From contig JAMWET010005075.1 of NCBI GenBank assembly GCA_024036415.1, positions 217,501 to 281,500 of the forward strand: a DNA stretch of 64,000 bases. Reading direction: 5' to 3'. Below are positions 42,411 through 54,410 of the stretch, one piece after another. A program made the translations under genes and the position numbers. The DNA is from Prochilodus magdalenae. Its lineage: Eukaryota; Chordata; Actinopteri; Characiformes; Prochilodontidae. The notes beneath the pieces are model-generated. The model searched no databases. It was not told the DNA's origin and saw nothing but the letters and a program-made list of their open reading frames with translations. How positions within the stretch are numbered: position 1 is the first letter of the stretch; every line of letters begins with the position of its first letter.

Positions 42411-42461
42411 TTCCCAATAGCACTGCAAGCTAACACTTCCTTCTATTCTTTTGATGGTGAG
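42411..42461 (+). repeat. Tc1-derived element, fragment E (3' end)
   Basis: 'cttcccaatagcactgcaa' and then 'attcttttgatggtgagtg' match the 3' end of copies A and C. Confidence 0.65.
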
Positions 42462-42892
42462 TGTAATTCATTCATAGGCTGGACTGCATTTCCCAAAAGT
42501 GTTTTTGAGGAACCACCATAGTGTCCTTAGAAAGAGTGTTAAAAATGACAGTCTCTAGCATTTCACTACAGTGGTTGGTCAGTGAGACCTCAGGACACAC
42601 CCCTGAACAGACGTATATGTAGGTGTATGTTAAAAAGTTGTGACATTACAGAAACCGTGCTTTTCCTTTTCCGCATTGTTTCTGTATCCATATGGAATGT
42701 ACTCATGGGGAAGTGTATGGTACATCCCTCATCAGCTTTTAGGTGTTTTATTATGGGGTGTTTTTTTAGGCTTTGGTGACCAGATGGATAGTTCTGCTTG
42801 ACACCAGGGGGAGGTGGTGCCCTATGCAACATGCATAGTGAACTTACAGGGCTGAGTTGTTGCCGGATTTCCCTATGTTAGCTACAGCAACA

Positions 42893-43077
42893 TTACATTT
42901 ATGGCATTTAGCTGACACTCTTATCCAGAGCGACTTACAAGGGTAATCGTATTACAGGTAGGCCAATGTAGTCTTAGAGTCTTGCCCAAGGACTCTTATT
43001 GGTATAGCATAGTCACCTAGACCGGGATTCGAACCCCAATCTCCGGTAGCGGTGTTATCCACTGAGCTACACCAACC
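42893..43077 (-). mobile_element. SINE1 (tRNA-derived), best copy
   Basis: On the minus strand the head lies at the high-coordinate end. An A-box-like 'gtagctcagtgg' is the complement of 43059-43070, and a B-box-like 'ggttcgaatccc' is the complement of about 43024-43035. The tail at 42893-42950 carries 'gtcgctctggataag' and an ATGTAA terminus, the same as the L2 LINE at 27715. It is a SINE, not a functional tRNA gene: no foldable cloverleaf or anticodon arm is evident. Confidence 0.8.
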
Positions 43078-44584
43078 ACCAACATAGTTTAGGATGGTAG
43101 CATAGCTTAGTAGTTATTTTGCCAGGGCTTCACAATAATTGCAATAAGAAAATATGCTTGTGGGTGGAGCCTGCAATTCCTAATTAAAAGCAGTCATTGA
43201 ACAATAAATCAAGGATTCTAATAACTGCATAAGCCTACAGTTAAAAGCAAAGCTGCATTATGTGAGATTTGGGGATTTGGAGCCCCCTCTGGTGGAAATG
43301 TGTCATTGCATGCAACATGCATAAGATTTTGTATCACTGTCTGTGCTTCGGAGTGGATGAATCTGACCTTTGTGAGCCTGTTGAAAGAGTATTCAAACAG
43401 ATCTCAGTCAAAACATGGTGAACGATGTGTCTCCTACGAACAAATGATGTATTACTGTCATCATCACTGCATCAGTATCATGCTGGTTTTGCATATGCGA
43501 CCTGAAGCCGGACCTCCTTTTTGAGCCTGTGCGTGTGACATTTACATGGAAAGACATACAACGTGGTCTGAAAAACTCCCGCAGAATCTGACCCGACACC
43601 TCTGACTTCTAAATGATTATTTCAGGCGTCCCAGGCTGACTCCTGCACACGCACATCATATTTTAGCGAGTTTCTGTTCATGCCCGACAGGGCTGCAAAA
43701 TCCTGACTGGGCTTTTAATAAAATAATACCCGACTGGAGATTCACGCACTGCTGAGCACCTCGTCGTTTATCTAATGTTTCCAATCAGGTTATTTGTCCG
43801 CCAGAAATAGAATAGTGGTCTGCGGAGGATTGGGCTGTCTAAGCAAAGATTGGACAGTCTGATTTCTCTGGAGCTAGAAGAGGATTAATGATAGGTTTCA
43901 TGAGAGGGAACGGCACCACAACAGCCAACACACCCACACACATACACACACCCTAATGCATACACTCTCCTCACACTCTTCTCACTCCTTAAGGCAGGCT
44001 TTACTGTGGTGAATGTGCTTCTTGAATGAGGTTGAGGCAGAACGGATCATTAACCCTGCAGTGAGGTTTAATAATCCTTTATTCAGCTCGCACAGTGTAT
44101 TCACTTTTTGTGCTGCGGTGCTTCAGTGAAAGCGCAATTAGAGCTGAGTGAGTTTGATAATGAGCGCATCCTGAATGTACAGCGTTCTGTGTATGATAAT
44201 GATCTGGAATGTTAGTGGGAATGAAATGGATGGGATGTTTGAAGTCTGATGGGATGAAATGCATAATATAATGCTATTAAAGGCTCATATTAAAGACTGA
44301 ACATGTTTTTTTTAAACTAAGGTGTTTGATGTAGTATTTAAATTCTGTCAAACTCACAAAACATCCTCCCATCTGGCTCATATATATGTGAGAACTGTGC
44401 TAGAGGCAATTTTATATTGGTTGGTTTTGCAATATTACAAAAGCTCTTACATTCACATGCACATGCCTACTCAGCCTACCGCGGTTTAGCCCACACACTG
44501 CCTAAGTTATAATATGGGTTTAGGCCAGGACTGAGTTTTGAACAGAGTAGCCGGTCAGAACAGAGGTGGTCTGCATATATCAGT
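43078..44584. other. Intergenic stretch, no gene seen
   Basis: No exon. 43680-43920 is free of recognised repeats and could be conserved non-coding sequence (impression only). Confidence 0.35.
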
Positions 44585-44624
44585 CTTATTGGGGAATTCC
44601 TGCTAACACTCTGCCTTTGCTTAT

Positions 44625-44745
44625 GTCTGCAATTGTAGAACTACAAACTGCTCCTATATGGCAGCTATATGGAGCTGATAAAATGGACAAAGAGTGTATA
44701 CACAAGGAAGAGTATCTAATGAAGTGGCCGTCGAGTGTATAGAGA
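44625..44745 (+). repeat. Dispersed repeat R2, 3' fragment
   Basis: 'caattgtagaactacaaact', 'gagctgataaaatggacaaa' and 'aatgaagtggccgtcgagtg' correspond to the 3' end of the copy at 48640-49365. Confidence 0.6.
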
Positions 44746-44768
44746 ATTAACAGGAGAATGTAACTGCT

Positions 44769-45109
44769 TGTTACACAGGACGGGGGGCCAGGATGCAATG
44801 CAAGTCTTTTAATGACTCCGAAATAAAACAAAACCAAGAAACTACACAACGGATCACATCAACAGACAAGGAGAAACTTACAAGGGGATTCACTCAAACA
44901 ACAAAGAGGCAAAGGACCGGGCGGGAGACAAAACACCCAACAAGAACAAAGGGCACGACACCGGGTATATCACAACTAGGGCTGACGAGAGACACCTGGG
45001 AAGGGGCGGAGCTAGAACTGAGACCAAACTAGAGAATGGAGACAGGAGGAGCACAGGACCAAAATAAACAAAAGCACATGGACATGACAGGACATGACAG
45101 GGTGTGACA
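44769..45109 (-). mobile_element. Solo LTR with perfect 5-bp target duplication
   Basis: 341 bp. On the minus strand it starts TGTCACACC and ends TGTAACA. It is flanked by identical CTGCT (44764-44768 and 45110-45114). An ATTAAA near the minus-strand 3' end (about 44811) fits an LTR polyadenylation signal. No internal retroelement sequence is adjacent. Confidence 0.8.
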
Positions 45110-45114
45110 CTGCT

Positions 45115-45755
45115 GCATCGTTTTGTCTGATTAGCTGTCACCATAATCTACCTGCATTCTATCAGATGATGGACAGTTGTGCCTGCTTTTTTGGCAATTC
45201 TGGCATGAATGTTGTGGCCCAACAATATGGTCGAGGTAAGAGAGTGACTATGTTGCTTTTGGCCCAAGTCTTGTGTATCATAAGTCACCCTTAAGTGACA
45301 TAACAGATGGTGTTGGGCCAATACCGGCTTTCATCTGCAAGTGTTGGTCCGTGCAGATATTAGACATGTGGGCCACAATTGAGCCAAAGGATGGACAGCT
45401 GGTGTGAATTCTTGTGTGGCCCAACATGGGCCACATCCAGCACAAATATTCAGCAGTTTCATGCTGGAATTATTCAAGAAGCTGGTTTCATTTTTCTGTG
45501 ATCTAGGCCATCAAATATCCTACTGACAGTTTTATGTAGAGATCTACCTCCAAACATGCACTATGGTAATTTATTTTTTGACAAGATGTATCACGAATAC
45601 CTGCAAGTCAAAAGGGACCTGAGGGGTTGTAAGAGTGAAGCTCAGTTGGCTTTTTATTGATGGTGAGGTAAGGTATGTTGGTTGTTTGCCAGCTAATTAC
45701 CAAAACAGCCCGTCCAATTATTACAGTTGTGGAATTTAATGTGACCCTGTAATTG
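45115..45755. other. Intergenic stretch, no gene seen
   Basis: No coding or repeat family assigned. Confidence 0.4.
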
Positions 45756-45759
45756 TGAA

Positions 45760-46022
45760 GTGTTTTAGTTCTGTAACTAACATTAGGTGGCTAATTTGCT
45801 AACAGGGTTTTGATTTTAGATTTTTGGGCTTCATAGTTTGTCCTATATTTGCGCAACTTAGAATTTGGGTTTAGCTGTATAGCTAATGTTAGCCAGATAA
45901 TTTGCTAATGGCCTTTGTTCCCTGTTTGGAAAGCTTGGAGCCGTGAGCTTATTTTAGCTGTAAAGCTAACGTTAGCTGGCTAATTCACTAACAGTATGTT
46001 TTTGCTTTGTCCTACATTGTTT
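45760..46022. repeat. Degenerate tandem repeat, unit about 100 bp
   Basis: Three diverged units, each with 'agctaa.gttagc..g.taatt' followed by 'gctaacag'-type and 'ttgtcct' words (near 45775, 45880 and 45965). Confidence 0.6.
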
Positions 46023-46071
46023 GATAAATCAGGCTAGCCATTATTCGTGAAGTTTCCAAAGCTAGCCAATA

Positions 46072-46498
46072 TGCAGTCATCATCAAATATGAAGTAACCC
46101 GGAAGGAATCAACCAACAAGAATGAAACTTGATGGGTAGATTTGACATCTAGGGTGAGACATGCGAATGAATCAAAGTTTGCACCAAGTTGTCACACACC
46201 CAGAAGGCCTGGTGTCACTCCAACCTACAGCAACTGCAAAATCTGCAGGAACTGTGCGAGAATGTTCAAGCTAGATGGGATGGATTACCACAGGACAACA
46301 TTAGGGAACCTCTACGACTCCACTTGGGAAGTTGTGTTAGTAGACATGGCACTATACTGTGTATCTCAATAAGTATGGTCCATATCAGTCTAAATGTATC
46401 ATCAGTTACTGTTCCTGGTAACCTTTATCTTCCTTCACAATAGCACTGCAATCCCACACTTCCTTCTGTGTGCAACTATTCTTTTGACGATGAATGTA
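46072..46498 (+). mobile_element. Tc1-derived non-autonomous element, copy F
   Basis: Both ends are recognisable ('agtcatcatcaaatatgaag' and 'attcttttgacgatgaatg'). The transposase C-terminal trace LQELCENVQARWDGLPQDNI is readable at 46240-46300. The part holding the catalytic region is absent. Confidence 0.75.
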
Positions 46499-46831
46499 AC
46501 GTACTTGTGTAATTTTGTCTAAATACATATCTAACTTAGCAGAGGCTTACATGACTAATGGACATGTGCTCCACACCTATGAGTAGGAGGGTAAGTTAGG
46601 TATCCGTTATCAGTGGTGAGGCGAGAAACTTCTCTTTTTCAGTCACAGAGAAGAGCAGTTTCTTGTCCAGCCCATGAATGCCAAATGTGCAATCAACAGA
46701 TTAATCCGTTCTTGGATTCCATGTAGTTCCGTTCAGCTGCATTTCCACTGAGAGGCTGCAGGTTCACCAGAATGCAGAGAGCAGATTCAATGGCACAACT
46801 ACAAAAAGGTGATGAAGAATCACAATCAGGT

Positions 46832-46982
46832 CAGTATGTTGACACACACAAGGAATTTGGTTTCTGCAGTTCGAGTCTCTCTAGTACAGTTCACAGTACA
46901 CACAATGACTCCACATATACACAATACATTATATACAATATACAGTCTACACAGTATACACAATATACAGGAGATAAACTAA
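46832..46982 (+). repeat. Microsatellite-associated repeat
   Basis: 'cacacaaggaatttggtttc' and the following 'cagttcacagtacacacaa' recall 15060-15130. It ends in ATACAC/ATACAA-type simple sequence. Confidence 0.5.
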
Positions 46983-47567
46983 CTTTTGTTTTAATGAATT
47001 TTAATAAATTCTGACACATAAACATAACATTAGTGGACTCCAGGGGCGGAACAATCGAATGCCCTACATTTGCAGCCTTTAAAAAGATGATGTGATCGTT
47101 ATGATATGCTCTAAGGTCAAAGCAAATGCAACTCTCTCTGAATTCCTGGGCGCAGGGGAAGTCCTTTCATCACTGCAGCCACTGAGTGGTTTTTGTTCGG
47201 TGTGAGCGGTGGTAGGCCAGGGTGAGCGAGTCTCAGGCATTTTTAAAAAGCTTGCCGAAGGCGGAGGAGGCCAGTGAATAGCGCCTTTTTCCCCTTGACA
47301 GACAAAACTCTATTGGGAGGCCTTAATTATGATAACAGAGTAGGAGTTTTATTTTATAATGTTCAGACTAATGGACATAACCCATCCTCTTGCTCTTTCA
47401 TTCTCTCTGTCTCTGTCTCTCTCTCTCACACATACACACACACCCTTGGTCACAGTTGGCTGTGTTTCCATTTACTCTTTGCTGATAGCTCACCTCCTTC
47501 AGCAGATAAATATTAAATTAGAATAAATGACTCTGCATTGTTCAGCTGGCAGTTGTGCAGTTGGGCA

Positions 47568-47570
<3 letters not shown>
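46983..47570. other. Intergenic stretch; candidate conserved block
   Basis: 47230-47380 is complex and repeat-free, with 'ggccttaattatgataac'. No exon was seen. Confidence 0.3.
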
Positions 47571-48250
<680 letters not shown>

Positions 48251-48639
48251 CTCGTTGTCTCCCCAGCCACTTTGTCTCTTACCTCTCCTTAATAATGGTA
48301 GGGTCCTCCCTGACCATAACCCATCACATTTGTTCTACAGAACTCTGGCCTTGCTACATTAAATATGACTTAATTACAGTACTGTGTGACTAACGTCAGA
48401 GACTTACACGATGAGCCAGTACAAGTTCAGGAGATTTTTGAGGATATCAAATAATCCGTGTGCATAAGAAAGGGGGAAAGTCAAAATTCAACACATAATT
48501 AAAAGTTCAACACGTAATTAAAAGATTTAGAGAAAACGGAGCTCCTAGCAACTGTGCAAGACCCGGACAACCCCCAGAACTGTCACCGTACACAGCACTT
48601 TATCTCTGAGAGAGAGGAGAACGTCAAGAACATCCCTCT

Positions 48640-49365
48640 CTGGCTTCAGATCTGAAAACATCCACAGGTGTGTCTGTCCATCCTCCCACAGTGAGAAGAC
48701 AGCTCAGTGCTATGGCTCTGAAAGCTGCAGCTGTCAAGAAGCTTTTACTGAGAAAAGAAAAACATCCACAAGTCAAACAAAGAAGCTGCTGTGGTTCTCA
48801 GCACAATGGACGAGCCACTCCAGAGTCCAGCCCAGCTCAGTGTCTTCATATCCTGAACACCGTGTATCACCAACCAAAACTCTCCAGCCCACAGCATCCT
48901 GTGGGCAACGTCCTATGAGCAGCGTCCTGTGACCACTGATGAAGGACTAGAGGATGACTAACACAAACTGTGCAGCAGGAGATGACATTACATATACAAT
49001 GTCTAAGGTCAAGGTAGGAGTGTCTAATAGAGTGGACAGTGAGTGGACACAGTGCTTAAACACTCCAGCAGGACGGCTGTGTCTGATTCACTCACACCAA
49101 CACAACACACACTAACACACCACCACCACATCAGTGTCACTGCAGTGCTGAGAATGACCACCACCCACATAATACCTGCACTGTGGTGGTCCTGTAGGGG
49201 CTATGATTATTACAGAACAGGGTGAAAGGGTGGTAACAAAGTACACAAAGAAACAGTTGGAGTACTGTCTGTAACTGTAGAACTACAAAGAGCATCTGTA
49301 TCGTAAGTGGAGCTGCGAGTGTAGGTATAAGGAGGTGTACCTAATGAGGTGGCAGGTGTACAAAC
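48640..49365 (+). mobile_element. Dispersed repeat R2, near-complete copy
   Basis: About 725 bp. It contains a rhythmic 'gtctaatagagtggacagtg' block, 'catcagtgtcactgcagtgc', 'gaatgaccaccacccac' and 'ggtggtcctgtaggggct', and ends near 'cctaatgaggtggcaggtgt'. Fragments occur at 44625-44745 and, inverted, at 52277-52350. It resembles a non-autonomous DNA transposon widespread in fish. No transposase is present. Confidence 0.6.
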
Positions 49366-50135
49366 CTTCAGACAAGTCAGTTCAGGACCAGTAAAGCACT
49401 GTATCTATTACACATCCCTCTGCAGACAAACCCTGTCCTGTTGGTCGTTTAGAACAACGCTGCCTTCCACTATTCTCACCTCATATTAATAAACATGGAC
49501 ACAATGATAAACAAAGGGTGTGCAGTAAATTGCATTGAACCCTATGTTTACAATGTCTCTGGTAGAACCCATTGTCTGGATGTTTCGCAGCCCCAGGAGG
49601 CATATCTGCCATTCTGTTATATACTGTATAATGACAGTACTAGCTATTAGCTACTTCTCATCCTGTCATATACACTCGTCTAGAACCTCTTCTCTTAATG
49701 CCTACAGCAACAACCACTGTAGTTCACACAGGGCAAAACATGTTCATAACTATGAGAGTTTTGTCTATAAGCTGTGTGTATAAGCTGTAAGTATGGAAGC
49801 ATGAGAAACTGAGAGAACGAGTAAACACATTTGCAAACAGGCGCTTCTGTTTTGCTAAACAGTGACAATGGAGATTAGGTGAACCCCTGAGCTGGGAAAT
49901 GTGTTTTAGCAATCCAGAAAAACTGCAGCACTGAAAATACATTATGAGTATTACATTCATTTGTTGAGGCTTCTGTGTGATTTCCTGCCTGCGGTTTAAT
50001 GTAAAATGTCCATTAGAGGAGAGGAGGAGTGAGAAGAAGTAGGAATAAGTGACATACAGCCCATCTGGAAAAGGCTAACACCCATCAGAACTAATTAAAT
50101 CACTCAACATATTGACCTTTCATTATACAAGGTCC
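49366..50135. other. Intergenic stretch, no gene seen
   Basis: No coding or repeat family assigned. Confidence 0.4.
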
Positions 50136-50137
50136 TT

Positions 50138-50149
50138 ACAGAGAGAGAG

Positions 50150-50194
<45 letters not shown>

Positions 50195-50197
50195 GAT

Positions 50198-50231
<34 letters not shown>

Positions 50232-50233
50232 AG

Positions 50234-50264
<31 letters not shown>

Positions 50265-50269
50265 GAGAA

Positions 50270-50309
<40 letters not shown>

Positions 50310-50340
50310 AGAGAGGGAGAGAGTCTTGTACTTCTCTCTC
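50138..50340. repeat. (GA)n array
   Basis: About 200 bp of GA with occasional C or T. Confidence 0.9.
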
Positions 50341-50611
50341 TCTCACACGCGCACACACATGCACACATTCTAACACAAGACAGTGATTAGCCCCTTCCCC
50401 TCTTCAAAAAGACCCCCAAACGCACTCAGCCGTACACAGCCCCTGCTCAGTAGACCATTAGGCAGTGGCCATTATCTGAGCATCCTACAGTTTTATTGTC
50501 AGGCATTAATAATCAACCACAGACTACATAAACTGTGCTCATACTGATAGGTGTCCCCCACCCGCACTTATCCCATATACCTTTCAAGTGCTGTACCTGA
50601 AATACACTTAA

Positions 50612-50950
50612 GCTCGAGAGAGAGTGAATAAGAGAAAGAGAGGTTGGGGTGGGGGTGAGAGAGAGAGAGAGAGAGATGATGGAGAAGAGAGGTAGAGAGA
50701 GGCGATGATGTAGAAAGAGGAAGAGAGGGGAAGAGAGGTGAAAAGAATGATAAGGGAGAAAGGGAAAGAGAGGAATAGAGAGAGATGATGGAGAGAGAGG
50801 CAAAGAGAAGAAATTATGGAATGGTAGAAAAAGACTTGATACAATGGAGAGATAGAGAGAACAAAAGAGAGAGACAGAATGAAAATGTATAGAAAATGAT
50901 GGGATAGATAAATCAAAATACGGAAAAGATGAAGAGATAAAAGAAATATG

Positions 50951-51020
<70 letters not shown>
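50612..51020. repeat. Purine-rich tract ending in (GA)n
   Basis: About 400 bp of almost pure purine, with perfect GA from about 50956 to 51018. Confidence 0.9.
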
Positions 51021-51162
51021 ACTTGCTGATAACTGAAAGTATTTTTCTCTGTACAGTCTGATAAAGACTCTGGAGTTTATGGGGTCCAGGAGTCTCCAGG
51101 GGTTCCATCAGGCTTTCATGTGGAAGAGGCGAAGTTAATAGCAGCTACAGTGTGCGTGTGTG

Positions 51163-51164
<2 letters not shown>

Positions 51165-51231
<67 letters not shown>
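51165..51231. repeat. (GA)n tract
   Basis: Perfect GA dinucleotides, about 65 bp. Confidence 0.95.
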
Positions 51232-51236
<5 letters not shown>

Positions 51237-51409
51237 TAGATTTCTCTTTTATGATAACTCATACTGATGAAGGACTGAGGAGTGTTCTCAGCTGAGCAGG
51301 CTAACAGCTCATTCTGTAATTAAGTAAAAGTGTGAACTGGGTTTACGTTCATGTGTAATTCTCTGCTCACCCCCTCACTCTGCCAGATGGTACAGCCCAT
51401 TTAGGGAGA

Positions 51410-51547
51410 CGTTCGTCATCGCTCCTCGCGCTGTTCTGTTCTGTCCGCGCGAGGCGCACAACATGCGCTGCCTCATACACACCCACCACTAACACAGGCA
51501 CTCTCTTTCTGTACCCTAACCTTCTTCTATCCTCTCTCTCTCACTCT

Positions 51548-51633
<86 letters not shown>

Positions 51634-51811
51634 ACACCTGAACGCTAAGGTAACTGTCGTCATGGAACTCCACTCAGTTTAGTGCACTTTCAGGCTGCGC
51701 CTCGGTTGTGTTCCTGCGCTGTGAAGTCGGCAGAAGGACTCTCGCGCTTGCGTCTGTGATGAGCCTCGCGCCGCGGGGTTTGCCTTCTCTCGTCAGGCCA
51801 GGATCCTGGGA
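51410..51811 (+). promoter_or_regulatory. kazn: kazn promoter and 5' UTR, start of CpG island
   Basis: CpG density rises sharply here compared with the surroundings ('tcgctcctcgcgctg' and 'cgcgcgaggcgcac' at about 51420-51455; dense CG from 51700 to 52060). No TATA box is apparent, as usual for CpG-island promoters. The transcription start cannot be placed. Confidence 0.5.
51533..51631. repeat. (CT)n tract upstream of kazn
   Basis: About 100 bp, with perfect CT from about 51555. It lies 180 bp before the kazn start and so probably in the promoter or 5' UTR. Confidence 0.9.
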
Positions 51812-51995
51812 ATGATGGACGACAGCAAGCATCTCGCGCAGCGCGTCGACGGAGCGAGCCAGTGCGCGAGTCAAGACGTGGCTAGCGCGCGCGCGGACCT
51901 CGCGGCCGCCGGACGTAGTAAGCTCGCTGAGTTCGAGGACCCGGGAGAAGCGGGAGCGCGCGACGCAGGCACCACGGAGCGACGGCGGCGCCACG
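51812..51995 (+). CDS. kazn: Kazrin, first coding exon
   Basis: Kazrin is a cytoplasmic and junctional scaffold with an N-terminal coiled coil and, in long forms, SAM domains; it is linked to desmosomes and periplakin. The exon opens MMDDSKHLAQRVDGASQ and continues CASQDVASARADLAA, then LAEF. It aligns position by position with the vertebrate kazrin N-terminus, which begins MMEDNKQLALRIDGAVQ. After residue 42 it becomes a divergent Gly/Ala/Arg-rich linker, as in mammals. It ends CCACG|GTAAGAA (donor at 51996), after 61 codons plus one base. Both Met codons are kept; the paired start is conserved. The very high GC and CpG content fits a CpG-island first exon. Downstream coiled-coil exons were not found in the remaining 12 kb; kazn intron 1 is known to be very long in vertebrates. 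Confidence 0.8.
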
Positions 51996-52183
51996 GTAAG
52001 AATCCTGTGCACCTGCCTAACACACCTGCGCGTGCTTACGGGGGGGACGACAAGCACGAGCGCTTGTCCTTACAAGTCCACTGCTGCTGCTGTAAGAGCC
52101 TGTACAGGTCAAGGAAATACCTGCCAGATACACGCTCAGCTCGGGGCTCAGAAAGCAGCTGGAGGAAGAGTGGAGTCAGGTAC

Positions 52184-52210
52184 CTCTCTCTCTCTCTCTC
52201 TCTCTCTCTC
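52184..52210. repeat. (CT)n tract
   Basis: Short CT run about 190 bp inside kazn intron 1. Confidence 0.85.
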
Positions 52211-52276
52211 CCTTTTAGAACAATTACTGACTGTAGTCCGCCTGTTTCTCGATGTACTTTGTTAATCTCCCTTTAA

Positions 52277-52350
52277 CCCTGTTCTTGAGTGGTCAGGACC
52301 CCCACAGGACCACCACAGAGCAGGAATTATTTGGGTGGTGACTTACTCCC
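52277..52350 (-). repeat. Dispersed repeat R2, inverted fragment
   Basis: 'aaccctgttcttgagtggtc' and 'cacaggaccaccacagagc' are the reverse complement of the 49170-49235 part of the R2 copy. Confidence 0.55.
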
Positions 52351-52424
52351 CCAACAGGGAGACTTTGGGAACAGGGAACACTGGGAAAGCCACTAATTAA
52401 GGAGGGATACAGCACTGCATATAC

Positions 52425-52625
52425 AGTTGCATACAAAAGTTTGGGCACCCCTGGTCAAATGATGATAGTGCTATGTCCTCTACAGAATGCCCCTCTGGTT
52501 ATAGCAGTTAAATATTTAAGGTTTCTTCTAAAATGTTCAACTCAGCAAGTAAATCAAAACATATGCAGAAAAACTGCAAAGAATTATTTGTTTTATGTTC
52601 ACATATTTACAGTAATATATTGTTG
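52425..52625. repeat. Tc1-type terminal fragment
   Basis: 'catacaaaagtttgggcacc' is a typical teleost Tc1-family terminal repeat word. The opposite end was not found and no coding remains. A related word is near 21530-21555. Confidence 0.45.
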
Positions 52626-52639
52626 ATGTCCACAGAGAA

Positions 52640-52857
52640 TCACGTATTGTCAGAATGGCAACTTTACAGGAGAAGGCCAAACCTAGTTTAATTATAATGT
52701 AAGTCAATGGAACCAGACAAGCATTTCTATTGGTCCATTCATCATGGACTTTTCACACGGTGTAAACAGCAGCTGCTGTGCTCAAATGATGCATAAGAGT
52801 AAAAATCGTCAAAACCTGAGATGTCAAAACATGTTTTTCTTTGGACACTCACAATAA
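52640..52857. mobile_element. Palindromic MITE copy
   Basis: 'ggcaactttacaggagaagg', 'gtaagtcaatggaaccagac', 'gtaaacagcagctgctgtg' and 'catgtttttctttggaca' match the family. The outer ends are altered ('tattgtcag' and 'ggacactcacaata'). Confidence 0.75.
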
Positions 52858-53221
52858 TATATATGCAAATCAGGTGTGCAGGTTCTGGCATTGAGCAGCA
52901 GTGACTGATGGGTGGAGAAATCAATCATAATCATAAGAAATTAGCTAAAACAAGACAAACAAGCACTTTTATGAATGTTTATTTGTAATTATTGTAATGT
53001 CTTACAAGCACAAACACACATACTGCTGTATTCATTTTCATTTAGTACATGTACCTTCTCCTATCATGGCCTTAGAAAGCAGGTTTCCTCCTGGCGGTGA
53101 TAATCACGGTGTGTATGTGTATATGCTAATAAAGGAGCAGTACAGAAGATGACGGAGTCTCTCCACACAGTCCATCCTCCTCCCTCCTTATTTCACACTC
53201 GGCTGCGCATGTGACGTTAGA

Positions 53222-53648
53222 AGGGACGGACCTTATTGCTGTACCTGACTGACCCAACAGCCACAACATTTAGCAAGCAGGATGTCCTCCATGTCATCCT
53301 CTTAGTGCCAGGACCACTGGCAGACGGCTACACAAAGGCCTTTACGATGCCATAAACACCACATCAGCGTCATCGTGGTAGTGGGTAATTCTGTGGTAGT
53401 GGGTAATTCTGTGGTAGTGGGTAATTCTGTGGTAGTGGGTAATTCTGTGGTAGTGGGTAATTCTGTGGGTAATAATTCTGCTTTGTCCTGAGAAGGTAGC
53501 AAACGTGTAGCCCAATGCCATACTGAGAGACACTACGTCTCTCAGTGTATCATCATTTATTGTTCCTGGTAACCTTTATCTCCCTTCCCAATAACATTGC
53601 AATCCTACACTTCCTCCTGGGTGCAGCTATTCTTTGGATGATGAGTTT
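53222..53648 (+). mobile_element. Tc1-derived element, copy G with internal minisatellite
   Basis: 'atttagcaagcaggatgtcc' and 'tgccaggaccactggcaga' match the 5' interior. 'gttcctggtaacctttatct' and 'tattctttggatgatgagtt' match the 3' end. An 18-bp tandem repeat (53382-53466) is embedded between them. Confidence 0.75.
53382..53466. repeat. 18-bp minisatellite, about five units
   Basis: Unit 'ggtagtgggtaattctgt', nearly perfect across about 4.7 copies. The minus-strand ELPTT-repeat frame is a by-product. Confidence 0.95.
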
Positions 53649-53696
53649 AGTTAAGTCATTGTAGGCTGTGTACAGTAGTGTCTGATCACAGACAAA

Positions 53697-53929
53697 CACA
53701 CACACACTGTACACACCGTGTCCTACAGCAGTTGGTGCTTCATTATTACAGATAATGAGTCAAACAGTACACAAACACACACACACATACACACAAACGT
53801 ACACACACACACAAACACACACATACAAACACATGAACACAAACACACACATACGGACACATACACAAACACACAAACACGAACGTACACGAACACACAC
53901 ACACACAAACACACAAACACGAACGTACA

Positions 53930-53967
<38 letters not shown>

Positions 53968-54312
53968 CACAAACACACACATATGGACACATACACAAAC
54001 ACACAAACACGAACGTACACGAACACACACACACACAAACACGAACGTACACAAACACACACACACACACACACACGTACACAAACACACACATATGGAC
54101 ACACACACAAACACACACACGAACGTACACAAACACACACACACACATGTACACAAACACACACATACGGACACATACACAAACACACACACACAAACAC
54201 GAACGTACACAAACACACACACACACATGTACACAAACACACACATAAACACACACAGGCACACAAATACAGGTGCACGCAAACACACACAAACGTACAC
54301 AAACACACAAAT

Positions 54313-54351
<39 letters not shown>

Positions 54352-54374
54352 TACACAAACACACACACACACAA

Positions 54375-54410
<36 letters not shown>

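Noticed and set aside
43024..43070. tRNA gene
   Set aside because: A- and B-box-like words belong to SINE1, which carries a LINE tail and occurs in three copies. No cloverleaf or anticodon arm was seen.
53382..53466. Regular direct repeats suggestive of CRISPR
   Set aside because: Tandem with no spacers, in eukaryotic DNA; a minisatellite.
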